From Rhodohalobacter sulfatireducens (GTDB lineage Bacteria; Bacteroidota; Rhodothermia; Balneolales; Balneolaceae), in contig NZ_JAKLWS010000040.1 of assembly GCF_022012475.1 (NCBI RefSeq), positions 1 through 38,272 on the forward strand: a DNA stretch of 38,272 bases, written 5' to 3'. A model generated the notes under the pieces. The model worked only from the letters and a program-made list of their open reading frames with translations, was not told where the DNA came from and did no database searches. Position numbers and translations under genes: made by a program. This document shows, piece after piece, positions 17,868 to 25,729 of this stretch. Every line of letters begins with the position of its first letter. Within the stretch, counting starts at the first letter, position 1.

Positions 17868-18944
17868 TCAGGCGATCGTTATCTCTTCGTTGAGATATAC
17901 ATCCTGAATGTAGTTCAGCAGTTTAATGCCTTCTTCCATTGGACGCTGAAAAGCTTTTCGACCACTAATCAGTCCCATTCCACCGGCGCGTTTGTTCACA
18001 ACTGCTGTTTTAACAGCTTGTGCAAAGTCATCTTTACCGGATGCTCCACCTGAGTTAATCAATCCGGCACGACCCATGTAGCCATTAGCTACCTGGTATC
18101 GAGTCAAATCAATTGGATGATCCGTTGTCAACTCATCATAGATTCTTTGATCGAGTTTACCGTATGATGAATCTCCTGAATTGAGGGCAAGATATCCGCC
18201 ATTGTTTGTAGGCAGTTTTTGTTTTACGATATCAGCTTCAATCGTTACACCGAGATGATTTGCTTGTCCGGTTAAGTCGGCTGATGCGTGGTAGTCTGTT
18301 CCGTCTACTTTAAAAGCAGAATTTCGGGTGTAACACCATAGTACTGTTGCCATTCCAAGCTCATGTGCTTTCTCAAAAGCCTTGGCAACTTCAACGATCT
18401 GTCGTGATGATTCTTCAGAACCAAAATAGATTGTAGCTCCTACTGCAGCAGCACCCATGTCGTAAGCTTTCTCAATAGATCCAAACATAATTTGATCGTA
18501 ACTGTTTGGATAGGTTAACAACTCATTATGGTTGATCTTCACCAAAAATGGAATTTTATGAGCATACTTTCTGGATACCGCACCTAAAACACCAAATGTT
18601 GATGCAACTGCGTTACATCCACCTTCAATAGCTAATTCAACAATATTTTCCGGATCAAAATAAGCCGGGTTTTTGGCAAAGGATGCACCGGCACTGTGCT
18701 CAATACCTTGGTCTACAGGAAGAATGGATACGTATCCGGTTCCGCCGAGTCTACCATGATTTAAAATTCTTTGTAGATTTTGAAGAACACGATTACCTCT
18801 GTCTGAATGATACCATACATCATCAACGTACGTTGAAGATGGAATATGAAGTTTTTCTTTAGGTATTGTTTCGCAAACATGACTGAGTAAGGAGTCAGCA
18901 TCGTTCCCCAATAATTCTTCTATACTTGATTTTTCAAGTGCCAT
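17868..18944 (-). CDS. fbaB: Class I fructose-bisphosphate aldolase (FbaB/DhnA type)
   Basis: This enzyme cleaves fructose 1,6-bisphosphate to DHAP and glyceraldehyde 3-phosphate through a Schiff-base lysine and acts in glycolysis/gluconeogenesis. The 358-residue length fits the bacterial FbaB family. Visible features are [25 protein letters not shown] with a likely Lys in the barrel, [16 protein letters not shown], and the phosphate-binding end of the barrel [11 protein letters not shown] and [18 protein letters not shown] at 18944 has a good ribosome-binding site (GGAG about 10 nt upstream, unusually clear for this genome), which fits high expression. It is monocistronic with its own terminator. 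Confidence 0.93.
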   Translation of the reverse strand: MALEKSSIEELLGNDADSLLSHVCETIPKEKLHIPSSTYVDDVWYHSDRGNRVLQNLQRILNHGRLGGTGYVSILPVDQGIEHSAGASFAKNPAYFDPENIVELAIEGGCNAVASTFGVLGAVSRKYAHKIPFLVKINHNELLTYPNSYDQIMFGSIEKAYDMGAAAVGATIYFGSEESSRQIVEVAKAFEKAHELGMATVLWCYTRNSAFKVDGTDYHASADLTGQANHLGVTIEADIVKQKLPTNNGGYLALNSGDSSYGKLDQRIYDELTTDHPIDLTRYQVANGYMGRAGLINSGGASGKDDFAQAVKTAVVNKRAGGMGLISGRKAFQRPMEEGIKLLNYIQDVYLNEEITIA

Positions 18945-19128
18945 TATATTATTGCTCCTGTATTAGTTAAAATTTGTTTTGACATCATTAATATACATGT
19001 TAATTCGACAATTGGCTATTCACAGAGCTCCATATCTGATATTGGAAGCGCTTTGATTGGTAAAAATTAAAGGATTTAGCAGTCTGTCAAAAAAACTGTT
19101 ATTTTTGTCCGTTCAAGAAATTTACGAT

Positions 19129-20118
19129 ATGAAGATTCAACACATTAATTTAGGACAAAAGCCACTGCTACTCGCCCCGATGGAGGACGTAACTGATTCT
19201 CCATTCCGACAAATCTGTAAACAGAAAGGTGCCTCGGTCGTTTACACTGAATTTATCAGTTCCGAGGCGATCATTCGGGATTCCGATATCGCCATGCACA
19301 AGATGCAGTTTGAGGAATCAGAACGCCCCTTCGGAGTACAGATTTTTGGCGGACGCGAAGAAGCGATGGAAGGGGCTACAAAAGTAGCGGTAGCCAGCAA
19401 TCCCGATATTGTGGATATCAACTTCGGATGCCCTGTTTACAAAATCGTTAAAAAAGGCGCCGGCTCAGCTTGCCTGAAAGATTTGGCTATGATGGAGAGA
19501 ATGGCCGGAACGGTTGTTGATGCCGCGGGTGATTTTCCCGTTACTGTTAAGACACGACTCGGCTGGGACGACCGAACGATTCGGATCAGTGAAGTTGGAT
19601 TGATGCTGCAGAATCTCGGTGTTAAAGCTCTGACTGTGCATGCACGAACACGAAATCAAAAATATAAAGGCGACGCTCGGTGGGATTATCTGAAAGAGCT
19701 CAAAAATACATCGGGACTTGAAATTCCAATCATTGGAAATGGGGATGTGACCTCACCTGAACTCGCTAAAAAGATGTTTGATGAAACCGGTGTAGACGGA
19801 GTGATGATCGGCCGCGGTGCAATCGGCAACCCGTGGATTTTTGAACAGACACGACATTACCTGGAAACCGGTGAACTGTTGCCCGATCCAACTGTAGATC
19901 AACGGTTAGCACTGTGTGCAGAACATCTACGATTTTCAGTAGCTCATCACGGGGAGCAGTATGGCGTAATCATCATGAAAAAACACTACGGACAATACCT
20001 CAAGGGCATTCGAAACAGCCGAAAACTGCGGGGAGAGATTATGCAAGAGAAAGAGATGGATCCAATTTTGGAACTTCTTCTCAATTTCAAAGAAGAGGAA
20101 TTATACGCAGTGGCATAG
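19129..20118 (+). CDS. dusB: tRNA-dihydrouridine synthase (DusB-like)
   Basis: This FMN enzyme reduces specific uridines in the tRNA D-loop. Motifs in order are LLLAPMEDVTDSPFR (FMN site), VQIFGG, DINFGCPVYKIVKKGAGSA with the catalytic Cys in GCP, VTVKTRLGWDD, the HARTRNQKYKG phosphate/RNA contact, IIGNGDV and GRGAIGNPW. I start at ATG 19129 (329 aa), because MKIQHINLGQKPLLLAPM is the normal N-terminus. An upstream TTG at 19057 would add 24 residues with no family counterpart. It is divergent from fbaB and is followed 56 bp later by a small membrane-protein gene. Confidence 0.94.
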   Translation: MKIQHINLGQKPLLLAPMEDVTDSPFRQICKQKGASVVYTEFISSEAIIRDSDIAMHKMQFEESERPFGVQIFGGREEAMEGATKVAVASNPDIVDINFGCPVYKIVKKGAGSACLKDLAMMERMAGTVVDAAGDFPVTVKTRLGWDDRTIRISEVGLMLQNLGVKALTVHARTRNQKYKGDARWDYLKELKNTSGLEIPIIGNGDVTSPELAKKMFDETGVDGVMIGRGAIGNPWIFEQTRHYLETGELLPDPTVDQRLALCAEHLRFSVAHHGEQYGVIIMKKHYGQYLKGIRNSRKLRGEIMQEKEMDPILELLLNFKEEELYAVA

Positions 20119-20174
20119 CGAATCATTTTCCCAAAAAAGACGTAAACCACAACTAAACAAAAAAACACTGCATT

Positions 20175-20396
20175 ATGTGGTATCGTATTATTCGTCTTCT
20201 TAAAGCTGGTGGAAACGCATATATCTTTTATTCCAATCCATTTCGGTATCTAGTTGGCCTTCTACTCATTCTATTAATACCGTATGCTATTTACATCTTT
20301 TGGGGTTCTCTGATTGTTATAATCCTTGCCGCTTTCGGTGTTTACTTTATTTTCAAATTGATTAGATCAGCATTTGAAAAAGCACCTTATTCCTAA
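20175..20396 (+). CDS. Small membrane protein, two predicted helices
   Basis: I do not recognise this 73-residue protein. It begins MWYRIIRLLKAGGNAYIFYS and has two adjacent hydrophobic segments (YLVGLLLILLIPYAIYIF and SLIVIILAAFGVYFIFKLI) and a short basic C-terminus. ATG at 20175 lies 56 bp after dusB on the same strand, so it may be the last gene of that transcript. The codon pattern and clean hydrophobic helices support a real gene, but no function can be suggested. Confidence 0.62.
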   Translation: MWYRIIRLLKAGGNAYIFYSNPFRYLVGLLLILLIPYAIYIFWGSLIVIILAAFGVYFIFKLIRSAFEKAPYS

Positions 20397-20461
20397 ATAA
20401 GGATTAAAAGGAAATAATCGAGAGAGGAGAGTCAAGCAACTTTTAGTACGGAATAATCAAG

Positions 20462-20695
20462 TTATTGGTTAAAATCGCTCAAGTGTTTCTTATCAATTGT
20501 TGCAACTGGTACACTCCAATCATTTGCAGTAGCTGCAATAATTGCATCCGGAATTTCAATTCCATGGCTTTTGAGAAATTTTCTCCTAAGCAAACCAGCT
20601 CTTTTGCGATTTTTAGTGATACATGTATCGATTCAACATACTTTAGAAACTCTTCCAATTAGAAAGTCTATTATAACATTGGTATCAACTATCAT
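20462..20695 (-). pseudogene. Decayed VapC-type PIN-domain toxin
   Basis: Read on the minus strand from ATG 20695, the frame encodes MIVDTNVIIDFLIGRVSKVC, which is the first strand of a PIN-domain RNase with its first acidic residue. TGA at codon 21 follows, then in the same frame RRKFLKSHGIEIPDAIIAAT and the VATIDKKHLSDF tail of VapC, ending at TAA 20462-20464. The frame spans 78 codons including both stops, whereas VapC is usually about 130 residues. The central part, with the conserved glutamate and helices, is deleted and an in-frame stop is present, so the toxin should be inactive. The start lies 16 bp after the stop of the antitoxin gene, the usual antitoxin-toxin order. Confidence 0.85.
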
Positions 20696-20711
20696 CCCCG
20701 TATACTCTCTT

Positions 20712-20942
20712 TTACCGCCTTCCCCATCCTTTTCTTAACTCTCTTACATCGGGAATATCTTTTTTGTCTTTCCAGATACCGGCAAAATTCATGATTGTTT
20801 TCTTTTTTTCGGTTTCTTTATCCGCCACATACTGATCAATAGCTTCACGAATGATATTACTTTTGGTGGTATTCCTCTCTTTGGAAAGCTTATCTAAAGC
20901 CTCTTTTTCCTCTTTAGTGATATAGATCTGAGTACGGATCAT
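20712..20942 (-). CDS. Ribbon-helix-helix (CopG-type) antitoxin
   Basis: This 76-residue protein has an N-terminal ribbon-helix-helix DNA-binding domain (strand IRTQIYITKEE, then helices EALDKLSKERNTT and SNIIREAIDQYVADK) and a C-terminal tail rich in charge and Trp (MNFAGIWKDKKDIPDVREL), the part that in such antitoxins wraps the toxin. It precedes a broken PIN toxin and is itself intact, so it is an orphan antitoxin. Autoregulation is likely through the palindrome just upstream of its ATG (20942). Confidence 0.88.
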   Translation of the reverse strand: MIRTQIYITKEEKEALDKLSKERNTTKSNIIREAIDQYVADKETEKKKTIMNFAGIWKDKKDIPDVRELRKGWGRR

Positions 20943-20960
20943 GCAAATTGAATGCCTTAA

Positions 20961-20988
20961 ATGATGTATATATTATATATCACATCAT
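20961..20988. promoter_or_regulatory. Palindromic operator/promoter of the antitoxin gene
   Basis: A perfect 7-bp inverted repeat, ATGATGT (20961-20967) and ACATCAT (20982-20988), flanks an all-A/T core with alternating TATATA that could hold a -10 element. It lies 19-46 bp upstream of the antitoxin ATG, the standard place for the operator of a ribbon-helix-helix autorepressor. Binding is inferred, not shown. Confidence 0.7.
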
Positions 20989-21087
20989 ATCAGGAATTAA
21001 TTTACTTACCTTTCAAGAGTTCACAATATCGAATCAAAACTCATATCTCAGTAAATTCCGGACATGCGTATCTCACCCCAGCTTCAA

Positions 21088-23457
21088 TCAGATAACCACT
21101 ATTTCATCCGCATAAATCTTGGCGGGTTGTCCGGCTCTAATATGCCACGGAGGCATCTCGACTGGACTCTCGGCATGCACTTTTATATACCGGACAAGTT
21201 TGGATTTCATATCTGCCTTGAAAGACTGAACTCGCACACTAGTGATTTGAGGATTGTTATCGGGATTGGGATCATGGGGATTGCTGATTCGAACGGGTTC
21301 TTCAAAATTCTCTCCATCGACAGACAGCCGGTACTCTACAAATTTCGGCAAAATAGTTAGGTGCCACTTTGGTTGAGCCTGGGCATTCAGGAAATCCATG
21401 TTGATCGTTTGAATAGGTTGTACTTCACCCAAATCAATGAGGAATTCCATATGTTCTCCTTCAAAACCGACCCAATTCACGCCAATTTTATCCGGGAATC
21501 TCCATGACTCATCTGAACCGAAAATCCCATCGGTTAACGCTTCAACTCCTTTCGTATACTCACTGCTTTTTGTGATTGGAGACACTTTTTTATGAAGTGA
21601 TATGGAATGGGCCACCTCATCCATCTTATCAAAAATTCGCTGATAAGCCAGTAAATATTCATCTGCAGATGTGGTTCTCTCCCGAATTCGATTCACACCA
21701 TATTCCTTGCAACGATCCACAAAAAGATACACCAGTTCCTTCATTTCAGGCTTGACAACGACCCTCCCCTCCTCGTTGCGCATAAACATGCTCCGGGGGG
21801 TATCCACTTCGGTTCGGCCAATCTGAATTTGGGCAAACATCAGAGGCAGCCTTGCGATTCTTACCCGTTTCAACCGTTCATAATCCTCTTCGACTGCTTT
21901 CTCGGCACTGTCAAACAACTGTTCGTACTCCGCCATTAATCGGGAAGACAAATAGGTTTCTTTTGCATCGATTGGCGAATCAAAAATTTTGAGTTCGTGA
22001 TTACTCGCCAGCAATGCCTCTCTCATCGTGTCAATATATTGATGAATATGAGTCCCCGCATCTCCGTAATATCCATCTAGAAAATCATTCATGACCTGAC
22101 CTTCATCAGCCTCCGGATTCCACATCAACTTGCTAATCAAATAAGATCTAAGACTTGCCATTTCACTTCCGGCTTGCGAGGTAGCCTGCATAAACAGCGA
22201 ATCTACATTGTTATCTTTGTAGAATTTTATATTCGGCTTCAGAGTGTGAAGGTTAGGAAATGGACTGACTGGGTTCGCAAACTGAATGTTATAATCCCAA
22301 ATTAGAATTCTGTCACTAATTTTTCCCCAGTCCTCCAGGTCTTTTGTGAATGACGGGGCTGTTTCAAAAATGGGCCGGTGCCGGGCCGGGCCAATGGGGC
22401 AAAGCATAATATTAACATTAGGCCCCGGCTTTATATGATCTGGGGCTTGGCGAGTATACCAATACGCCAATGTTGAAATAATTTTATCCGGAAATTCTTT
22501 GGCTACTTTATTCACAAAATAGATAAGTGAGCCGCTTGGAACACCAAATTCCAATTCAGGTCTTGTACCCCCGTGCTTTTCATTCAATTCTGTACAGGGT
22601 CCACATGTGCAATATTGATCATTATCTTCCGGGCTGACAGACCAATAGAGCGCTGCAGGCTTTTCAGCCATTCTTGTTCTTAGATTTTCAACGACGATAT
22701 CCAAAACTTCTTCATTCGAGAGGCACAATTGAGTACTTGGATTCCGTTTTCCATCTCGCCAGGAATAATATTCAGGATGCGACTCGCCAAACTGTTCAGG
22801 TGGAACCAGCTCAAAAAAAGTATGCACAAACATACCCCATGATTCGCTGCTGCTATCGAGCCCGTGCCAATCAAAAATATCGCCGTCATCCTTGTCATAG
22901 TAGGATGTTTGGCGATAAACCATCCCGGGTAAAGTAATTGAATCCGCAGGAAGTTGGAGGGAATCCATTTCTGGCACAAATGTACTTACCGAATCGTATT
23001 TTCTATAGCCAAGCACCTCCAGTAAACCATAAACTCCATACAACACCCCTTTTTCTGATCCGCCTGTGACTACAAAATTATCACCATGAGTTTTGAATGC
23101 ATACCCGTCTTTATCCAGTTGGGTGTAATCAATCTGCAACTGTTCAGCATAGCGAGTATGTCCGATATAGATCGCTTGATTCCCTTGATATGATTCCTCT
23201 TCGATAATTGGAAGGTCGATATCAGCTTTCGCAAGATAACTCTTAAGCTGCTGAGCCGCCTGCTCTTCTATTGGGTTGTTGATGCTCCGATTGTAAACAA
23301 TTTGATATGGCTGAACCTCTGAATTAACTGAATTTGTGTCTGATAGTAGTGCAGCTCTCAATGCAGATGGCAAAAACGTTATTCCACCGGTTATAGCTGC
23401 AGATGTTTTTAAAAATTTTTTTCTCGAAACTATACCTTTTTTAGAAACATCATCCAT
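21088..23457 (-). CDS. Secreted DUF4838 protein with GH20/67-N-like and discoidin-like domains
   Basis: This 789-residue exported protein likely acts on glycans. The N-terminus has a Tat-like signal (SRKKFLK then TSAAITGGITFLP; the pair is Arg-Lys rather than Arg-Arg). Residues about 48-150 resemble the GH20/GH67 N-terminal domain (EEQAAQQLKSYLAKADI, GSEKGVLYGVYGLLEVLGYR). DUF4838 follows, about 190-460, with LYWSVSPEDNDQYCTCGPC and SGSLIYFVNKVAKEFPDK. About 640-789 looks like an F5/8 type C (galactose-binding-like) domain (GEHMEFLIDLGEVQPI, VEYRLSVDGENFEEP). Proteins of this architecture occur in polysaccharide-degrading Bacteroidota. The catalytic activity is not established and there is no surrounding utilisation locus. 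Start ATG is at 23457. Confidence 0.87.
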   Translation of the reverse strand: MDDVSKKGIVSRKKFLKTSAAITGGITFLPSALRAALLSDTNSVNSEVQPYQIVYNRSINNPIEEQAAQQLKSYLAKADIDLPIIEEESYQGNQAIYIGHTRYAEQLQIDYTQLDKDGYAFKTHGDNFVVTGGSEKGVLYGVYGLLEVLGYRKYDSVSTFVPEMDSLQLPADSITLPGMVYRQTSYYDKDDGDIFDWHGLDSSSESWGMFVHTFFELVPPEQFGESHPEYYSWRDGKRNPSTQLCLSNEEVLDIVVENLRTRMAEKPAALYWSVSPEDNDQYCTCGPCTELNEKHGGTRPELEFGVPSGSLIYFVNKVAKEFPDKIISTLAYWYTRQAPDHIKPGPNVNIMLCPIGPARHRPIFETAPSFTKDLEDWGKISDRILIWDYNIQFANPVSPFPNLHTLKPNIKFYKDNNVDSLFMQATSQAGSEMASLRSYLISKLMWNPEADEGQVMNDFLDGYYGDAGTHIHQYIDTMREALLASNHELKIFDSPIDAKETYLSSRLMAEYEQLFDSAEKAVEEDYERLKRVRIARLPLMFAQIQIGRTEVDTPRSMFMRNEEGRVVVKPEMKELVYLFVDRCKEYGVNRIRERTTSADEYLLAYQRIFDKMDEVAHSISLHKKVSPITKSSEYTKGVEALTDGIFGSDESWRFPDKIGVNWVGFEGEHMEFLIDLGEVQPIQTINMDFLNAQAQPKWHLTILPKFVEYRLSVDGENFEEPVRISNPHDPNPDNNPQITSVRVQSFKADMKSKLVRYIKVHAESPVEMPPWHIRAGQPAKIYADEIVVI

Positions 23458-23793
23458 CTGAGACCTTCCGTTTAATTTTATTTATAAATATCGTTCATTC
23501 TATTAAAATCAGAAAAAATCATGAAATCATAAGTAGACATTTAGCATGCATTTCTCACCAAGAAATTTTGTTGTGAGCAAGGCCAAGTTCAAATTGCGCA
23601 ATGAGGCGTACATGCTGTACGTTGATTAAGCTATTTGAACTTCTGCCAAAGGCATGCCCTGGGCAAATGCAACTCTCGGGAAAAATTCGCCGAATTACAC
23701 ACTGCACTTTTTAATTGAAATATAGATAATTCCAACTCATTGATATTTAATAGGTTATAAATTTATAACATAAATGTTTGTGAGAAATGAAGG
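23458..23793. other. Gene-free interval holding a long hairpin repeat
   Basis: This 336-bp stretch lies between the DUF4838 gene and serS. Its central part (23548-23670) is an elaborate imperfect palindrome listed separately. The flanks are AT-rich; the left flank is presumably the promoter region for the DUF4838 gene and the right flank lies after the serS stop. I see no ORF or RNA gene. Confidence 0.7.
23548..23670. repeat. Long imperfect palindrome (hairpin-forming element)
   Basis: Nested inverted repeats share one centre near 23614. The innermost stem is CGTACA/TGTACG (23607-23612 and 23616-23621) with a 3-nt loop. A perfect 10-bp outer stem is AAGTTCAAAT/ATTTGAACTT (23585-23594 and 23633-23642), extending imperfectly outward as GGC/GCC. 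A looser GCATTT/AAATGC pair lies at 23548 and 23665. Between the stems, the arms match with small mismatches. The size and layout resemble dispersed REP-like or miniature elements more than a terminator, since there is no T-run. Confidence 0.78.
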
Positions 23794-25062
23794 TTACATT
23801 TTTTCTGAGTTCATATAGGGTTGCAGAACATCCGGCACGAGTACATCTCCATCTTCGGTTTGATACGTTTCAAGAATGGATGCCACGATACGAGGCAATG
23901 CCAAACCAGATCCATTTAATGTGTGAAGAATCTCCGTTTTTCCTTTTTCATTCTTATATCGAAGCTGCATTCGCCGTGCCTGGAACGACCCAAAATTGGA
24001 ACAGGAGCTCACTTCCAACCAGCGATGTTGACCGGGGCTCCAAACTTCAAGGTCATATTTTTTGGTTTGTGTGAATCCCATATCGCCGGTACACATCAGT
24101 AGTGTTCGATACGGCAATTCCAGTTTTTTCAGCAGAGATTCTGCATATTCCCGCAGTGATTCCAGTTCCTCATCAGAAGAATCGGGATGCACAATTTTTA
24201 CTAACTCCACCTTGTCGAATTGGTGCAACCGGTTCAAACCGCGGACATCCTTCCCATAACTTCCTGCTTCTCGTCTCCAGCAAGGAGTATATGCTGAGTA
24301 ATAGACGGGCAGATCTTCCATTGAAAAAATTTCATCGCGGTGAAAATTAGTCACAGGAACTTCCGCGGTTGGAATGGCAAAAAAACCATCTCTCGGAATG
24401 GTATACATCATATCTTCTTTATCGGGAATCTGCCCGGTACCACGTGCAGAATCTTCATTCACAAAGTAGGGTGCCTGAAGCTCAGTATATCCTTTTTCGG
24501 ATGCTTCATTCAGGAAAAAATTTATCAGTGCTCGCTGCAACCTTGCCATGGCACCCACATAAAAAGGAAATCCGGCCCCGGTTACTTTCGATCCACGTTC
24601 AAAATCGATCCAACCTTTTTTCTCTGCAATCTCCCAGTGCGGTTTTCGCCACTCCTCTTCAGACGTTTCGCCCCACGTCAAGTATACTTCATTATCTTCT
24701 TCCGAATGACCAACCGGTACGGACTTATCCGGTACATTTGGAATTTGATATAGCAGATCACTTCGCTCTTTCTCCAAACCGGAAAGTTTATCTTCAAGTT
24801 CTTTAATCTTCTCCTTGTTATCGCCTGTCTCTTTGATCAGTTTTTGGGCTTCCTCTTTTTTGCCCTGACCCATTAACTGGCCAATTTTCTTCGCTTTCTT
24901 ATTACTCTCAGCCCGCAGGTTATCAAGTTCAGTTACAACACTTCGCCATTCTTCATCTTTCTCTATCACACGGTCTACAACGGAGCTGTCTGGTTCCCCC
25001 TTATTCTTCATCCCCTCCTTCACGAGATCAGCGTTTTCACGGATAAATGCTACGTCCAACAT
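23794..25062 (-). CDS. serS: Seryl-tRNA synthetase
   Basis: This class II aminoacyl-tRNA synthetase charges tRNA-Ser (and tRNA-Sec). The 422-residue protein has the N-terminal antiparallel coiled coil (about 28-110, KKAKKIGQLMGQGKKEEAQK), class II motif 2 in CWRREAGSYGKDVRGLNRLH and motif 3 in NGSGLALPRI. The serine-site TAEVPVTN is also present. ATG at 25062 is the usual start. It is divergent from the Lrp/AsnC regulator across 187 bp and appears to be monocistronic. Confidence 0.97.
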   Translation of the reverse strand: MLDVAFIRENADLVKEGMKNKGEPDSSVVDRVIEKDEEWRSVVTELDNLRAESNKKAKKIGQLMGQGKKEEAQKLIKETGDNKEKIKELEDKLSGLEKERSDLLYQIPNVPDKSVPVGHSEEDNEVYLTWGETSEEEWRKPHWEIAEKKGWIDFERGSKVTGAGFPFYVGAMARLQRALINFFLNEASEKGYTELQAPYFVNEDSARGTGQIPDKEDMMYTIPRDGFFAIPTAEVPVTNFHRDEIFSMEDLPVYYSAYTPCWRREAGSYGKDVRGLNRLHQFDKVELVKIVHPDSSDEELESLREYAESLLKKLELPYRTLLMCTGDMGFTQTKKYDLEVWSPGQHRWLEVSSCSNFGSFQARRMQLRYKNEKGKTEILHTLNGSGLALPRIVASILETYQTEDGDVLVPDVLQPYMNSEKM

Positions 25063-25249
25063 ATGAGCTAAATATTATTTTTTGATTGTTATTTTGGCAC
25101 AAAGATACAATGAGTAAAATCCTGTTTGAAATTTTTTCATCGGCTAACCTAAATTTTTGTATGCATTTATGTAAATGAGTAAAAGGGATTGTTTTCCTAA
25201 CAAATTAAGGCTAAATTGAAATTGAATTAGAAATATTAGGCAGGGCGAA

Positions 25250-25729
25250 ATGACAAATCTATTAGACGAAACAGACATAAAAATTCTTAATCATCTACAA
25301 GAGGACGGAAGAGCTCAGCGAAATACAATCGCGGATATTGTTCATTTATCGGTACCTTCCGTTTCCGAACGAATGCGGAAACTTGAAGAGAAAGGGCTCA
25401 TTATTAATTATAATGCCATTCTTGATGCAAAGAAGTTTCACTTTGATATAACCGCATTTATTTTTGTGGAAGTGGATGGCTCTGAACGTTATTCAGACTT
25501 CGTAGAGCGGGTAACTGAACATCCAGAAGTGATGGAATGTCATTCTATAACGGGTGATGGTTCTCATATTCTCAAAGTGCGCACAAAAAACACGGAATCC
25601 CTGGAAAAATTCCTTTCGTTGATTCAAACGTGGGAAGGGGTTACTCGAACACGATCAAACATTGTACTCTCTACGTTTAAAGAGACCCGAAAACTACCTA
25701 TTGAAAACGCTGAGGATATCAAAAAATAA
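25250..25729 (+). CDS. Lrp/AsnC-family transcriptional regulator
   Basis: This is a 159-residue feast/famine regulator. The N-terminal winged HTH (about 5-55: DETDIKILNHLQEDGRAQRN, LSVPSVSERMRKLEEKGLI) is followed by an AsnC/RAM ligand-binding domain (about 65-140: AFIFVEVDGSERYSDFVERV, VMECHSITGDGSHILKVRT). It probably forms octamers that sense an amino acid or other small molecule. Its target is not evident. It is divergent from serS, and the next gene probably begins inside its 3' end. Confidence 0.92.
   Translation: MTNLLDETDIKILNHLQEDGRAQRNTIADIVHLSVPSVSERMRKLEEKGLIINYNAILDAKKFHFDITAFIFVEVDGSERYSDFVERVTEHPEVMECHSITGDGSHILKVRTKNTESLEKFLSLIQTWEGVTRTRSNIVLSTFKETRKLPIENAEDIKK

Noticed and set aside
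19057-19128. 24-residue N-terminal extension of DusB
   Set aside because: It would need a TTG start and has no family counterpart; ATG 19129 gives the normal N-terminus.
20465-20662. 65-residue plus-strand frame
   Set aside because: It is the shadow of the vapC remnant on the opposite strand and has no recognisable features.
24340-24806. Two overlapping plus-strand frames of 137 and 145 residues inside serS
   Set aside because: They are antisense shadows of a clear seryl-tRNA synthetase and have implausible composition.
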